64,000 bases of DNA from Thecamonas trahens ATCC 50062 (lineage: Eukaryota > Apusozoa > Apusomonadida > Apusomonadidae), in the NCBI RefSeq assembly GCF_000142905.1, contig NW_013657678.1, positions 461,381 to 525,380 of the forward strand, in the 5' to 3' direction. Position 1 is the stretch's first letter. Every line of letters starts with the position of its first letter. Shown here one piece after another: positions 44,193-54,235 of this stretch. A program made the translations under genes and the position numbers. The notes under the pieces are model-generated. The model ran no database searches and was not told the DNA's origin. It saw only the letters and a list, made by a program, of their open reading frames with translations.

Positions 44193-45878
44193 TTAGCGGA
44201 GAGCCAGGTAGTGCTGCATGATGCGGGCGGTGGAGACGTCGTGACCATCGGTTGAGGCCGCGGCAAAGTCGTCGACAATGGCCGACGCCAGCTTCTTACC
44301 GAGCTCAACACCAAACTGGTCGTAGGCGTTGAGGCCGAGGAGGGCGGCGACGGTAAAGACAGCATGCTCGTAGAAGGCGATAAGGGCGCCGAGGGTAGCC
44401 GGGGTCAGCTTGCGGTACATAAAGGTGGTCGTCGGACGGTTGCCCGAGAAGGCGCGGGCCGGATCGTCGTGGCTCTTACCCACCATGAGTGCCTCAGCCT
44501 GGGCAACGGCGTTGGCGACAAGCATCTCGTGCTGGGTGCCGATGGCTGCATGCGACGAGGCCGCGACGAGAAAGTCTGCCGGCACGACCTGGCCCTGGTG
44601 CAGAAGCTGCATGAACGAGTGCTGAGCCGGCGTTCCGGGCTCGCCAAACACGACCGAGCCCGAGGTGACGAGGTGCGGCGGGAGCGGGACGCCGTCGCGG
44701 GTCACACCCTTGCCCAGCGACTCCATGGTCAACTGCTGGAGGTAGGCGGCAAAACGGCCGAGGTTGTGGTCGTAGGGGAGGACGGCGTGCGAGGTGTAGC
44801 CGAAAAAGTTGGTGTACCACAAGTCGAGGGTGCCCATGAGGAACGGGATATTCGACGCGAGCGGAGCGGTGAGAAAGTGCTCGTCGACGGCGTGCGCGCC
44901 GGCGAGGAAGCGACCAAACGCCTCGGGACCCACTGCGAGCATGACCGAGAGCCCGATTGGGCCCCAGACCGAGTAACGCCCGCCGACCCAGTCAGAGAAG
45001 GCAAACATGTTGGCCGGGTCAATGCCAAAGCCCGCCACGCCGTCGCTGTTGGTCGAGACGGCCACAAAGTGCGCGGCAACGGCGGCGTCGTCGAGCCCGC
45101 CCGCCGGATCCAGCAGCCACGCCTTGGCCGCGTTGGCGTTGGCCAGCGTCTCCGCTGTCGTAAACGTCTTGGAGCAGACAATGAAGAGCGTCGTCTCGCG
45201 GTCGCACTTGGCGAGCGCCTCGGTGAGGTTCGACGGATCGACGTTTGCCACAAAGTGCATGTCGAGCTCGTCCTTTGCGTATGGCGCGAGCGCGCCAACC
45301 ACCATGGCCGGGCCGAGGTCCGAGCCGCCGATGCCAATGTTGACGACCGAGGCAATGGCCTTGCCCGTTGCGCCCTTCCACGTCCCGCTGCGGACCGAGT
45401 CGGCAAAGGCCTTCATCTGGGCAAGGACGGTGCCGACGGCCTCGGCGCCATCCTCGGCAAAGTCAAATGACGACGATGCGCCGTCATCGTAGAGGCACTT
45501 GTACGCCTCGGGTGTGCGGAGCGCAACATGGCCCACAGCGCGATCCTCGGTCACGTTCACGTGCTCGCCCGCAAACATGGCAGCGCGGAGAGCGTTAAAG
45601 TCCATGGCAGCCGCCAGCTCGCCGAAAAGCTCCACCGTTCGCTCGGTCACTAGATGCTTGGAAAAGTCCGCGAGGAGGCCAATGCCCGCAACATCCTCCT
45701 CCGCATCACCCGTAGCATCAGCCGTTGCAGAGTCGGGAAAGGCCACACAGAGCTTATCCAGCCGACCATCGTCGTCGGCAAGAGCTGCAGCCACCGAAAA
45801 GGTTGGCGGCGAAACTTCAGCCTTGTGCTCAGCGAGCGCCTTCCAGGCCTCAGATGTCCATGCAGTGGTACTCGTCAT
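44193..45878 (-). CDS. GPI: Glucose-6-phosphate isomerase
   Basis: 561 residues from ATG 45878. Family signatures are intact: VVNIGIGGSDLGPAMV, SKTFTTAETLANA, DWVGGRYSVWGPIGLSVM (signature 1), PYDHNLGRFAAYLQQLTMES, GTQHEML-type Gly-Thr-Gln (AAIGTQHEML) and NAYDQFGVELGKKLA (signature 2). It interconverts glucose-6-phosphate and fructose-6-phosphate in glycolysis and gluconeogenesis. A run of CA dinucleotides on the coding strand directly precedes the ATG. The frame stays open upstream, but that part is repeat-derived and non-homologous. A 368-codon antisense frame is a shadow. Confidence 0.97.
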   Translation of the reverse strand: MTSTTAWTSEAWKALAEHKAEVSPPTFSVAAALADDDGRLDKLCVAFPDSATADATGDAEEDVAGIGLLADFSKHLVTERTVELFGELAAAMDFNALRAAMFAGEHVNVTEDRAVGHVALRTPEAYKCLYDDGASSSFDFAEDGAEAVGTVLAQMKAFADSVRSGTWKGATGKAIASVVNIGIGGSDLGPAMVVGALAPYAKDELDMHFVANVDPSNLTEALAKCDRETTLFIVCSKTFTTAETLANANAAKAWLLDPAGGLDDAAVAAHFVAVSTNSDGVAGFGIDPANMFAFSDWVGGRYSVWGPIGLSVMLAVGPEAFGRFLAGAHAVDEHFLTAPLASNIPFLMGTLDLWYTNFFGYTSHAVLPYDHNLGRFAAYLQQLTMESLGKGVTRDGVPLPPHLVTSGSVVFGEPGTPAQHSFMQLLHQGQVVPADFLVAASSHAAIGTQHEMLVANAVAQAEALMVGKSHDDPARAFSGNRPTTTFMYRKLTPATLGALIAFYEHAVFTVAALLGLNAYDQFGVELGKKLASAIVDDFAAASTDGHDVSTARIMQHYLALR

Positions 45879-46455
45879 GTGTGTATGTGTGTGTGTGTGT
45901 GAGAGAGGTGGTCTTAGACTCGAACTGTTCGGCTCTGACACTGGCTCTGGCTTGGTCTCTCGCCCCTCTGGCCTTTTGGCTGGGTATGGGTCATTTCGGG
46001 TGTCACCACGTGGCGTTTGCCAAATGTCCTCATTTTGATCGAGACATTGTTTGATGTCGTCATCTGTGTAGCTAGCGTTCCGGTGTGATGGGGGCTTCTT
46101 TTGTTCACATGTCGTCATGGCGTGTGATGTCGGGTGATGATGGTGTGAACATGCCTCCACGCTTGCGTCTACACTTGCGCGTCTATGCTTGTGGTAGCCT
46201 GATCAGTCGCCGTGCTTTGGCCTTGTCACGCTGATCTGGTGCGCCAGGGTTGCCGATGATACGGGTGATACGGGTGATATGGGTGATACGGGTGATATGG
46301 TTGATATGGGTGATACGGGTGATACGGGTGATATGGGTGATAAGGGTGATGCTGGCAGGGCCGGGCGGCCCCGCCCTCGGCAGGCGGTGGCCACTCGGGC
46401 GTCTCCACCCCGCTGCCCCTTCCCCTCACCGCACCGCACTCTCCGTTCGGCGGAC
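45879..46455. promoter_or_regulatory. Divergent region, GPI and tandem-RING gene
   Basis: 577 bases with a GT repeat next to the GPI start and a 9-base tandem repeat at 46258-46350. It may include the true 5' end of the RING gene. Confidence 0.45.
46258..46350 (+). repeat. 9-base tandem repeat, about ten copies
   Basis: Unit GGGTGATAC or GGGTGATAT, lightly diverged. Read in the RING frame from ATG 46279 it would encode Gly-Asp-Thr/Met units. It could be coding or 5' UTR. Confidence 0.85.
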
Positions 46456-47343
46456 ATGGCGCTGTACGGATCAAGCTCTGCACTCGCACAGGCATGGACA
46501 GGAGGATCTTCCACCGCAGGTGAGCTCGGGGAAGCACTGCGGGCAGAGAGGCTGGCGCGCGAGGCGGCGGGAGAGTCGGCTGCGCTCGACACAGGCGTGC
46601 TCACCGATGGCGCCAAGTCGAGCAGCAGCGGGGTGATGGACGGCGGAGCCGGTAGCAGTGGCAACAGCAATAGCAGCAACGGCATGGCCAATGGCAAGCC
46701 GGAGAGACAGATCGAGCTCGCAGGTCTGCAACCGGCTCCGCCTCCGGGCCCGCCAACCCGGGCGCGGTCGAGGTCTGGGGCGAGGACGGTGGCCAATCGC
46801 CAGACTGACGAGGTCACCGACCAACCGGTCAAACTCGGCAGGGTTCTCGACACTTCGCCAAACACCAAGAAGCGGCGCCGGCGAAAGAGTGCAGGCAAGC
46901 GGATCGGGGCATCGCGGCTCGGAGAGTTGTGCCAAATCTGCTACGCACACCCTCGTGATGGCCTCCTCCAGCCGTGTGGCCACCGGGTTGTGTGCGGCGC
47001 ATGCCTTTCAACGCTCAGCGAACACTTTACTCGCTGTCCAGTCTGCCGCGGGCCGATCAAGCAGACTTCGTTTGAGCATACGGCGCTCGACCTTGGCGCG
47101 CTCAATGCTCTTGCCAAACTCCCGCCGATCGGCGGCGACGGCGGCGAAGGCGCGAGCTCCGAGCGAGCAGAGGCAGGCGACGGCGACGGGTGCCGAGCCT
47201 GCGGGAGCGCTACGGCCAACGCCATGTTTGTGCCTTGCGAGCATGTGCTCCTCTGCGCCACCTGCGCAGCAGCCATCGAGCCGGCGTTTTGCGTTGCGTG
47301 CTGGACGCGGGTCGACGGACACAAGGCCACGTTTGTCACATGA
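46456..47343 (+). CDS. Tandem C3HC4 RING-finger protein
   Basis: 295 residues from ATG 46456. An alternative ATG at 46279 adds a Gly-Asp repeat. The N-terminal half is low complexity with a basic patch (KKRRRRKSAGKR). Two RING fingers follow: CQICYAHPRDGLLQPCGHRV continuing to CxxC and CPVC, and CRACGSATANAMFVPCEHVL continuing to CATC and CVAC at the extreme C-terminus. Both have all eight zinc ligands in C3HC4 order. Such proteins act as ubiquitin E3 ligases, and a terminal RING of the second type is common in neuralized- and mahogunin-like E3s. Targets are unknown. The stop is 14 bases from the convergent transporter. Confidence 0.8.
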   Translation: MALYGSSSALAQAWTGGSSTAGELGEALRAERLAREAAGESAALDTGVLTDGAKSSSSGVMDGGAGSSGNSNSSNGMANGKPERQIELAGLQPAPPPGPPTRARSRSGARTVANRQTDEVTDQPVKLGRVLDTSPNTKKRRRRKSAGKRIGASRLGELCQICYAHPRDGLLQPCGHRVVCGACLSTLSEHFTRCPVCRGPIKQTSFEHTALDLGALNALAKLPPIGGDGGEGASSERAEAGDGDGCRACGSATANAMFVPCEHVLLCATCAAAIEPAFCVACWTRVDGHKATFVT

Positions 47344-47357
47344 GGTGCGAGTTGGGA

Positions 47358-49724
47358 TCAAGTTGTCCCATAGAGCGCCAGCTGAGCAGCAGCGGTCGGG
47401 TACGACGAGAATGAGACGTCAGTCTTGCCCTCGGCATGGTCGAGGGCGGCACCGACGGTAGAAAAGAGCGACGAGCCGCCGATGCGGGCAATGAGGTTGG
47501 TGGCCACCAGCTGGATCTTGCAATGGTCGTTGAGACCGACCAGGTAGAGCGCCACACCGCGGAGGCGGTAGTTGTCGACCAACGACTTGAGGCCTGCCAG
47601 TGCTGCAGCGTCAAAGTGGTGGACGGCGGCGACAACAAGGATGACGGCCCGGAGCTTGGGCAGAACAGTGTGCAGCTCGTCGCGCTGCGACGGATGGGCG
47701 TCGACCGAGCCGAGGTGCTCGATCTTGTCCAGGATTGCCACCAGCTGGCCGATGTTGGCAAAGTTGAGCTGTGACTCGTCCACTCGGAGCACAAGCGTGT
47801 CGGCCGGAGGAACAGCCGACGGAAACTGGTTGATGTCGACAAAGGTCCGCTGGATAGAGCCCGGCGCGTGTGGCGAGTTCTCGGAGAGCAGGAGCTCGCC
47901 AAGAATAGCAAAGTGCGGGAATGAAGAGGCCCGAATGACAAGCAAGAGCGAGAGCGCGATGGAGACTAGCAGGCCAGCCTCGACGCCCCACACCACCGTG
48001 ATGACCAGCGCCATACCTACAAGCGCGAGCTCGGACATGGCCCGCAGCGAGTAGAGAAAGACAACCTCGGGGCCCTCGAACAGCAGCAGCGCGGCACGGA
48101 GGATAAAGGCAGCAATGACGCCGATCGGCAGGTGGTAAAGCGTCGGGGTGAGCCAGAGCAGCGTTGCAAACGAGAGCAGCGCCACCGTGGCTCCGGTGGC
48201 CTGGGTCCGCGCCCCGGTGGACGCCTGCAGCGACGATCGCGACGACTCGCCAAAGACTGGGAAAGCGCCAAAGATGGCGCCGGCGACATTGGCCAGCCCC
48301 AGCGCCACAAGCTCGCGGTTGCCGGAGAGCCGCGGCGTGTTGGCCGTCGCCCGCGCAGGATACGCTTTGGCCACCGAAATCGAATACACATAGCCGATGA
48401 TGGCGATGGCGGTCCCGGACTGGACTGCGGGCCCGAGAAGCTCCCACGTCGGCAGCCGAGCCGACGGCAGCCCCGAAGAGGTGTGGCCCACAACAGCCAC
48501 GCCGTGCTTGTCGAGCTCACCCCACCGCGAGACAAGGAGCATGACAACAAGAACCACAAGAAACTCGGGGAAGAGCAGGACCCAAGTCCGGGCCCGCGAC
48601 ACCGGCCACTGCCGCACCACACGCTGCTTGAGCCAGTACGTGGCGACAAGAAAGACCAGCGACGAGAGCGAGCACGCGATGGCGAGACCCGACGCCTCGC
48701 CAAAGTGGGTGAACACGTATCCTATCTTGCGGATCGACGCGTAGTCAGACACGTGTGCCTGCTGCGGGAGCCCAAACAGTGCGTCGAGCTGGTCACACAC
48801 CAGCACAATGGCAACGCCGAGGCGGTAGCCCACCAGAATGCTCGACGAGAGCACGTTTTCCAGAAACCCGAACCGAACAAGCCCAAGAAGCATGCACACA
48901 ACGCCCACCACCAGCGTCAGTGCCGCTGCCGCAGCTTCGGGTGCCACCCCGGCCCCTGCTCGCTTGACATATGATCCCACGAGGAGCGCAACCAGCGCGT
49001 CCGGGCCCACCGAGAGTTGCGGCGAACTGCCAAACACCACATAGACAAGGAGCGGGACACCGGCAGCATACAGGCCATACACAGGATGCAGTCCCGCGAG
49101 CGTGGCGTACGAAAGTGAGTGTGGGAGGAGCATGGCGGCCACAGCGGCGCCGGCAAGCACGTCCCACAGCAGGAAGCTCGGCGAGTACACCGGGAGCCAG
49201 TGGACGATCGGCACATAGTATGAAATCCACTTGAGCACCCCAGCTTCCCGCACCATCTGTGCCCGGCGGCTTCGTGTTCGCCCACCAAGCAGAGGCGCGT
49301 GGGCAGCATCATGCGTGTCGACCTTTGCACCGGTCCACTCGAACGGCTTTGCGCCGGCTTCACAGGATCCGCCCTCGTGCAGCGACGGCGTCAACCTTGG
49401 CGACGATGCCGATGTTGTGGATGAAGAAGATGCGGATGCCGATGGTGATGATGACGCCGACGCCGACGCCGACGCCGATGGTTGTGGCGAGCAATGTGGC
49501 GGCGAGAGGACGCCAGCATTGCGCGGCAAGGATGCAGAGATGGCCGATCCCGGAACAGACGTCGCCGCCAAGGGCGACTGGAGGTACCCATCACCATACC
49601 CATATTGGCCGCCATGTAATGATACCGTCCGCTCCGGAGTCCTCCTCTGCAACGATCGGTGGTACGACGCAAGTCGGTCCTTGATGATGGCCGACGCCGT
49701 CCGAGACGGCGCAGTCGACGACAT
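47358..49724 (-). CDS. SulP/SLC26-family anion transporter with STAS domain
   Basis: 788 residues. An N-terminal ~150-residue Ser/Ala-rich cytosolic part leads to the SulP core: IVHWLPVYSPSFLLWDVLAG, AMLLPHSLSYATLAGLHPVY, GLYAAGVPLLVYVVFGSSPQ and LSVGPDALVALLVGSY, which is the SulP signature region, and later NRELVALGLANVAGAIFGAF then FGESSRSSLQASTGARTQ. About 12-14 membrane helices end near residue 590. A C-terminal STAS domain follows (TLVLRVDESQLNFANIGQLV, VILVVAAVHHFDAAALAGLK). Sulfate or other anion transport at a cell membrane is the family role; the substrate is not determined. The ATG is the first in a TTG-started frame. Confidence 0.92.
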   Translation of the reverse strand: MSSTAPSRTASAIIKDRLASYHRSLQRRTPERTVSLHGGQYGYGDGYLQSPLAATSVPGSAISASLPRNAGVLSPPHCSPQPSASASASASSSPSASASSSSTTSASSPRLTPSLHEGGSCEAGAKPFEWTGAKVDTHDAAHAPLLGGRTRSRRAQMVREAGVLKWISYYVPIVHWLPVYSPSFLLWDVLAGAAVAAMLLPHSLSYATLAGLHPVYGLYAAGVPLLVYVVFGSSPQLSVGPDALVALLVGSYVKRAGAGVAPEAAAAALTLVVGVVCMLLGLVRFGFLENVLSSSILVGYRLGVAIVLVCDQLDALFGLPQQAHVSDYASIRKIGYVFTHFGEASGLAIACSLSSLVFLVATYWLKQRVVRQWPVSRARTWVLLFPEFLVVLVVMLLVSRWGELDKHGVAVVGHTSSGLPSARLPTWELLGPAVQSGTAIAIIGYVYSISVAKAYPARATANTPRLSGNRELVALGLANVAGAIFGAFPVFGESSRSSLQASTGARTQATGATVALLSFATLLWLTPTLYHLPIGVIAAFILRAALLLFEGPEVVFLYSLRAMSELALVGMALVITVVWGVEAGLLVSIALSLLLVIRASSFPHFAILGELLLSENSPHAPGSIQRTFVDINQFPSAVPPADTLVLRVDESQLNFANIGQLVAILDKIEHLGSVDAHPSQRDELHTVLPKLRAVILVVAAVHHFDAAALAGLKSLVDNYRLRGVALYLVGLNDHCKIQLVATNLIARIGGSSLFSTVGAALDHAEGKTDVSFSSYPTAAAQLALYGTT

Positions 49725-50003
49725 GGCAGCCGCAGCCAAGGACGTCTACTAGAGCCGGGAAGAGGTAGCACCGGTAGCACCGGCGGAGAAAAAGCAAGAC
49801 GAGTGGAAGACGGAAGAGTGGTGCGAGGGTGAGGGTGAGGGCGAGGGCGAGTGCGGTGTGTGAGCTGGTTGCGCTTGGTCGGCTACCTGACCCGGTGTGG
49901 TGGCCACCGCCATGACCTGGCGATTCGATAAGGGAATGTGCGGCCTGAGTATTGGGTTTGGGGCAATGATGGGGAGATGGAGTGATGGTGTAGTCACGAG
50001 CTT

Positions 50004-53000
50004 TTACTGGGCAAGCTCGGCCTCACGGGCGGCGCGGTTCGACGCGGCGACAGCGGCGATGCGATCCCACCTCGCGGCGCGTGCGCGTTCGTCCTTCTTG
50101 CGCGACTTTCGGTTTTGGCATAGTCCTGCAGAGCAGTGGCAAAGGCCATCTTGTCGAGCTCCATGATGGCTTGCAGGCGGTCGTAGGTGAGCGAGTTGAT
50201 GTAGCGGTCCCAGTGCGAGCGCGAGTTGCGGTAGAGCGGGCCAATGAGCGCGGGAAGAGCAGAGCGGAGGTTTGCGTTGACGACGGCCTCAAAGGCCTCT
50301 GTGCCGAGCATGTTGAGTGCACGCTCTGCAACCTGCAGCTGCGGCGACTCGATGCAGAGTGCAACGCGCTCAAGGGCGGCGGCCCGGGTGGGCTCCGGCA
50401 GGGCAAGAGCACCGGCGGGGCCGAGCGTGTCAAAGACTGCACCAACCTGACGGAGGAACAGCTCCTCCTTGGCAGCCGAGGTGCGGGCCAGAACTTGACC
50501 AGAAAGCTGAGCAGGGCGTTGGGCATACCCGCCAGCGGAAGGACGGCATCGTTGACTAGATCCAGCAGGGGATCGATAAACCGGATGAGCTGGGCCGACT
50601 TGAAGAGGGCAAAGACAACCGAGGAGATGTAGTGGACACCGTCAGGCGCGGGTGGATTGCCAAAGTGAGCGAGCATGCCGGCCTCGTGGACGAGCTTAAT
50701 GAGCTCGCCCGGACCTGCGTGGAGCTCGTTCTCGTACACAAACGTGAGGATGACGTGGGCTATCGAGTCGCGGAGGAACCGCTGAAGGTAGGTACATGTC
50801 GAGTAGACAACAACGAGAACGTCCTTGACCGCGTTGCGCTCGTCGGCGTCGTAAGAGTTGAGGAGGTCGAGAAGCTCTGCGACAAAGTCGCGCGTGATGT
50901 ACTCCTTGGCAAGGGTGACCGAGAACGACGGGTGCTTGAGGAACGACTTGAAGATGTGGTAAACAACCTCAACGTGCGGCCACGACTTGAGGAGGGCCGG
51001 CTCCGGCTCGTCAGTAAAGTCAAAGTCTGCGGCATGGAGCTCGGTGACAAGGCCCGGTGGGCGCGGGCGCTCAAAGAGGAGGTTTGCGCGGAGGAGCGAG
51101 AGGAGGACGGGGTACTCCATTTCGTCGATGGCGACGTCGGTGCCTGTGCCGTAGACCTCTGCCAAGGTGAGGAGCGCACGCTGCTTGTGGGCCTTGCCCT
51201 GTGGGTCGGCCTGCGGATCCTCAAAGTCGAAGAGGACGTAGCACTGGCGCATGAGCGAGATAACCTCGTCGCGCTTGGACTTGAGTGCGGTGGCAAGCTG
51301 GGAGCCCGAGGGTGAGATGGCAGCGAGCGAGAGTGCGCCTTCGGGCATACCGTCTGCGTCGTCTGCGGTACCGGACTTTGCCTTGAGGAAGAGGGTACCT
51401 GCACGGCGGGAAATCTTCTCCATCCAGTTGTGTGGCTTCTTGGGCTCGCCGCCGACAATGGAGGCCCACTGCTGGTCCTTGCGGAGACGCTCCTGGCCGA
51501 GGAGAACAAATTCCTCCTTGATCATGGGGTACTTGGAGAGGACCGAGTCCATGACCTTCTTGGTGAGGACGGAGAGGTCGACTTCGGTGCGCGCGACGAC
51601 CGAGGCGGTCCGCTTGCCCTCAATAAACATGGCGATTTCGCCGAAAAAGTCGCCAGCGCCGAGGGTAACGTTCTCGCGCTTTGCCGAGCCGTCGGCAGGG
51701 GCGTCGAACTCGATGTCGACGACACCGCGGGCAATGAAAAACATGGACGAGCCGCGCTCGCCGCGGCGGACAATGTAGTCACCGCCCTCGTAGTGCTGGG
51801 TGATCATCGAGCCAAGGACTTCCTTAAGAAACTTGGGAATGTCGTACTGGTCAATGCCGCGCGCGACGTTGATGGAGAACCACTTGCGCTTGTGGGCCTT
51901 CATCTTGCGGCGGTGGGTGGTGTTCTTGTTCTGCTCGACGTCCCACTCTTCAAACTGGCGATGGAGAGCGCCCATGCGGAGCTTGCGGCGCTGCTCGTGA
52001 ATGTCTGCTGTTGATACCGAGGCAGCGACGAGGGCGTCGCCCGAAGCGGTGGCAGAGCCGGCTTCAGCGTGTGATCGGACTGATCCAGCATTCGGGCCGG
52101 CGCGCGGACGGGATGCGCCTGACGGGGAGCTGGACGGCGAAGCCATGTTCTCGACGGCGTGGGCGACGGACTTCATCCACGCCGGCGTGGCATGGGCGGC
52201 AGAGCCCTGGCCGTCGAGATCGGCCTGCAGCCTGTTCTGGGCGAGCATTAGGAACTCGTGATGGATGAGCGGATACTGGAAGAGGACGGCCTCGCACATG
52301 TCCTTAGTGAGGACACAGACGTCGACGTCTGTGGCGGCACGGACTGAGGCTGTCCGCTTGCGCTCGAGAAACATGGCGATCTCGCCGAAAAAGTCGCCCG
52401 AGGCACAGGTCGGGTTTGGGCGCTGCTCACCCTCAGCGCGGTCGGGAAGAATGATCTCAACAGTGCCAGCGATGATGAAGAACATGGCCGAGCCGACGTC
52501 GCCACGGCGAACAATGAGGTCGCCCTCTTGGTAGTGGACAATGTCCATGGACGAGAGCATGGTCTCGACAAAGTCGGACGAGGTGGTCGTGGACAGCGAC
52601 CGCACCATGCGCCGCGACTCGTCCGAAACGTCGCCGCCGGACGAGCCAGGCGCGGCGTTGCCTGCAGCGGCGGCGGTGACCTCACGGCGGATCTTGTGCA
52701 GCGATCGGCGCTTGAGGATGAGGGCCTGCTCGTGGGTGAGGAGGGCGCCGGTCTCGGGATCGCGCATGGCAAGCGAGGTGTCTGTGGCAGCATGCAGGAG
52801 CGAGCCACCGTGAGCGTCGGGCTCACCGGCGCTACCGGTGGCGAGCGGGGTGAGCTCGGTGCCCTTGCCCATGAGGCGGCCAATGGCGCGGGCGGCCTCA
52901 CGCTCGGCCTCGGTCACCTCTTGCTCGTCGAGAAGCTCGAGCGAGTGGAGGCGGGTGAGGACATAGTTGCGGTAGATGTTGTAGTCTGCGTCAGTCTTGT

Positions 53001-53503
53001 CAACCTGGTAGCGCGGGTGCGGACAGCACGGGTTCATCCGCGAGTCGAGTGTCTTGAGCGCAGGCGTCTTGGAGCTGAGAAGCGTCACCATCTCGTGCAC
53101 GTCGCCGAGCGCGTTGCGCGACAGGTCCAGATCCGTCAGCCGGAGCAGGTTCGGAAAGGCGACAAGCGTGTCCAGTGCATTGTCGGCAAGTGCCAGGCCT
53201 GTCAGACGCGGAAAGTCTTGCAAATGCTCAAGCGAGCTGACGTCGAGGAGACCCTGTGGGGATGGCGGTGCGCGGGTGAGTTGCGGGACGAGGCGGGGGA
53301 GGGGGAAGAGGACGAGGGAAGAAGAAAGGAAGCGAACGTACACAGGAAGATAGATCGACAAACGAGGTTGTCTGCGAGTACTTTTCCACAATTGATGGAG
53401 GGATGGCAGTGACGCCAGCGACTCGAAGCCGAGAGCCGTCAAACTCGTACCGAGGTGTCAAGCTCCCATCGACAGCTTGCATCTGTAGTGATGAGATTGC
53501 CAT
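50004..53503 (-). CDS. LRR + two cyclic-nucleotide-binding domains + PP2A B56 subunit fusion, two exons, two frame breaks
   Basis: Exons 53342-53503 and 50004-53253 (5' site GTACGT, 3' site CCCACAG) give 1137 codons if two bases are restored. U2A'-type LRRs span about residues 45-170 (SFVDLSSC joined to GLLDVSSLEHLQ). Two cNMP domains lie at about 285-405 and 535-655, each with a phosphate-binding cassette (FFGEIAMFLERKRTASV; FFGEIAMFIEGKRTASV). From about 700 there is a B56 fold: SWPHVEVVYHIFKSFLKHPS, RNAVKDVLVVVYSTCTYLQR, FWP then QLQVAERALNML, and IGPLYRNSRSHWDRYINSLT. Breaks: a C3 run at ~50486 one C short, and a T3 run (coding A3) at 50107-50109 one short. After both, the end is RKKDERARAARWDRIAAVAA and a TAA. 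Order and homology are seen; nucleotide control of a PP2A holoenzyme is inference. Confidence 0.85.
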
Positions 53504-53581
53504 GTAATAGTTGAGTTCGGCGATCGACGATTAATGATAGGTGCAAGTGTGATGTCGACGATGACGATGACAATGATGACA

Positions 53582-53619
<38 letters not shown>

Positions 53620-54235
53620 CAGAAGAGCATGTTGACGGTTGGGGTTGACGAGAAGAGTTGAAGTGGAGGGGGGGGGGAGGGGGGGTGCATGTAAGGGCAA
53701 AGCAGAGTGAGTCGCCGTCGTTGTGGTGAGTTGGCGTGGTGGTGGTGGCGGTGGTGGTGGTAGTGTGGTAGAGGTAGTAAGGGTGGCTGTGGATGGTGGT
53801 GGTGGTGGTGGGGAGGGGAGCGGAAGAGGGTGGCGGTTGGTATGAGGGAGAAGGACAGGGGAGGGGGGGGGGTGGGAAAGGCCGCAGTTGGCTCAGGAAA
53901 AGGGCGTAGATGGGAAAGTTAGAAAGGGACGTACTACGGCTCCGTCACTGCCTGGAACCACGCCACTGTTACCTCCAGCAGCCTTGGAACAGCACCCTCC
54001 CATGGTGCTCTACTCCAACTGGCTCACAGTGCGGTGACCCTTGGCCTTCCTCTCGTCGTCCGGTCCGGGCTGTCTCCCGCTGTTGTTGGCCGGGAAACGT
54101 TCGTTGAACGAACGAACACCCATCATTTGTCGCTCGTCTCTCTACCTCGTACATATCATGGATAACGTCATGGGCGGGCACGGATGACTACAGGAGTACA
54201 CAGCAAATAGGTATCATTTGCTTGAGGGTGGGGAA
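53504..54235. other. Intergenic, microsatellite-rich
   Basis: 732 bases. It contains (GAT)n at 53583-53619, G runs at about 53668-53685 and 53862-53872 (C on the coding strand of the B56 fusion), and GGT/GTG repeats at about 53730-53815. No coding feature is supported. Confidence 0.5.

Noticed and set aside
44364-45470. 368-codon open frame antisense to GPI
   Set aside because: Same cause; composition is Arg/Gly/Val-rich with no domain.
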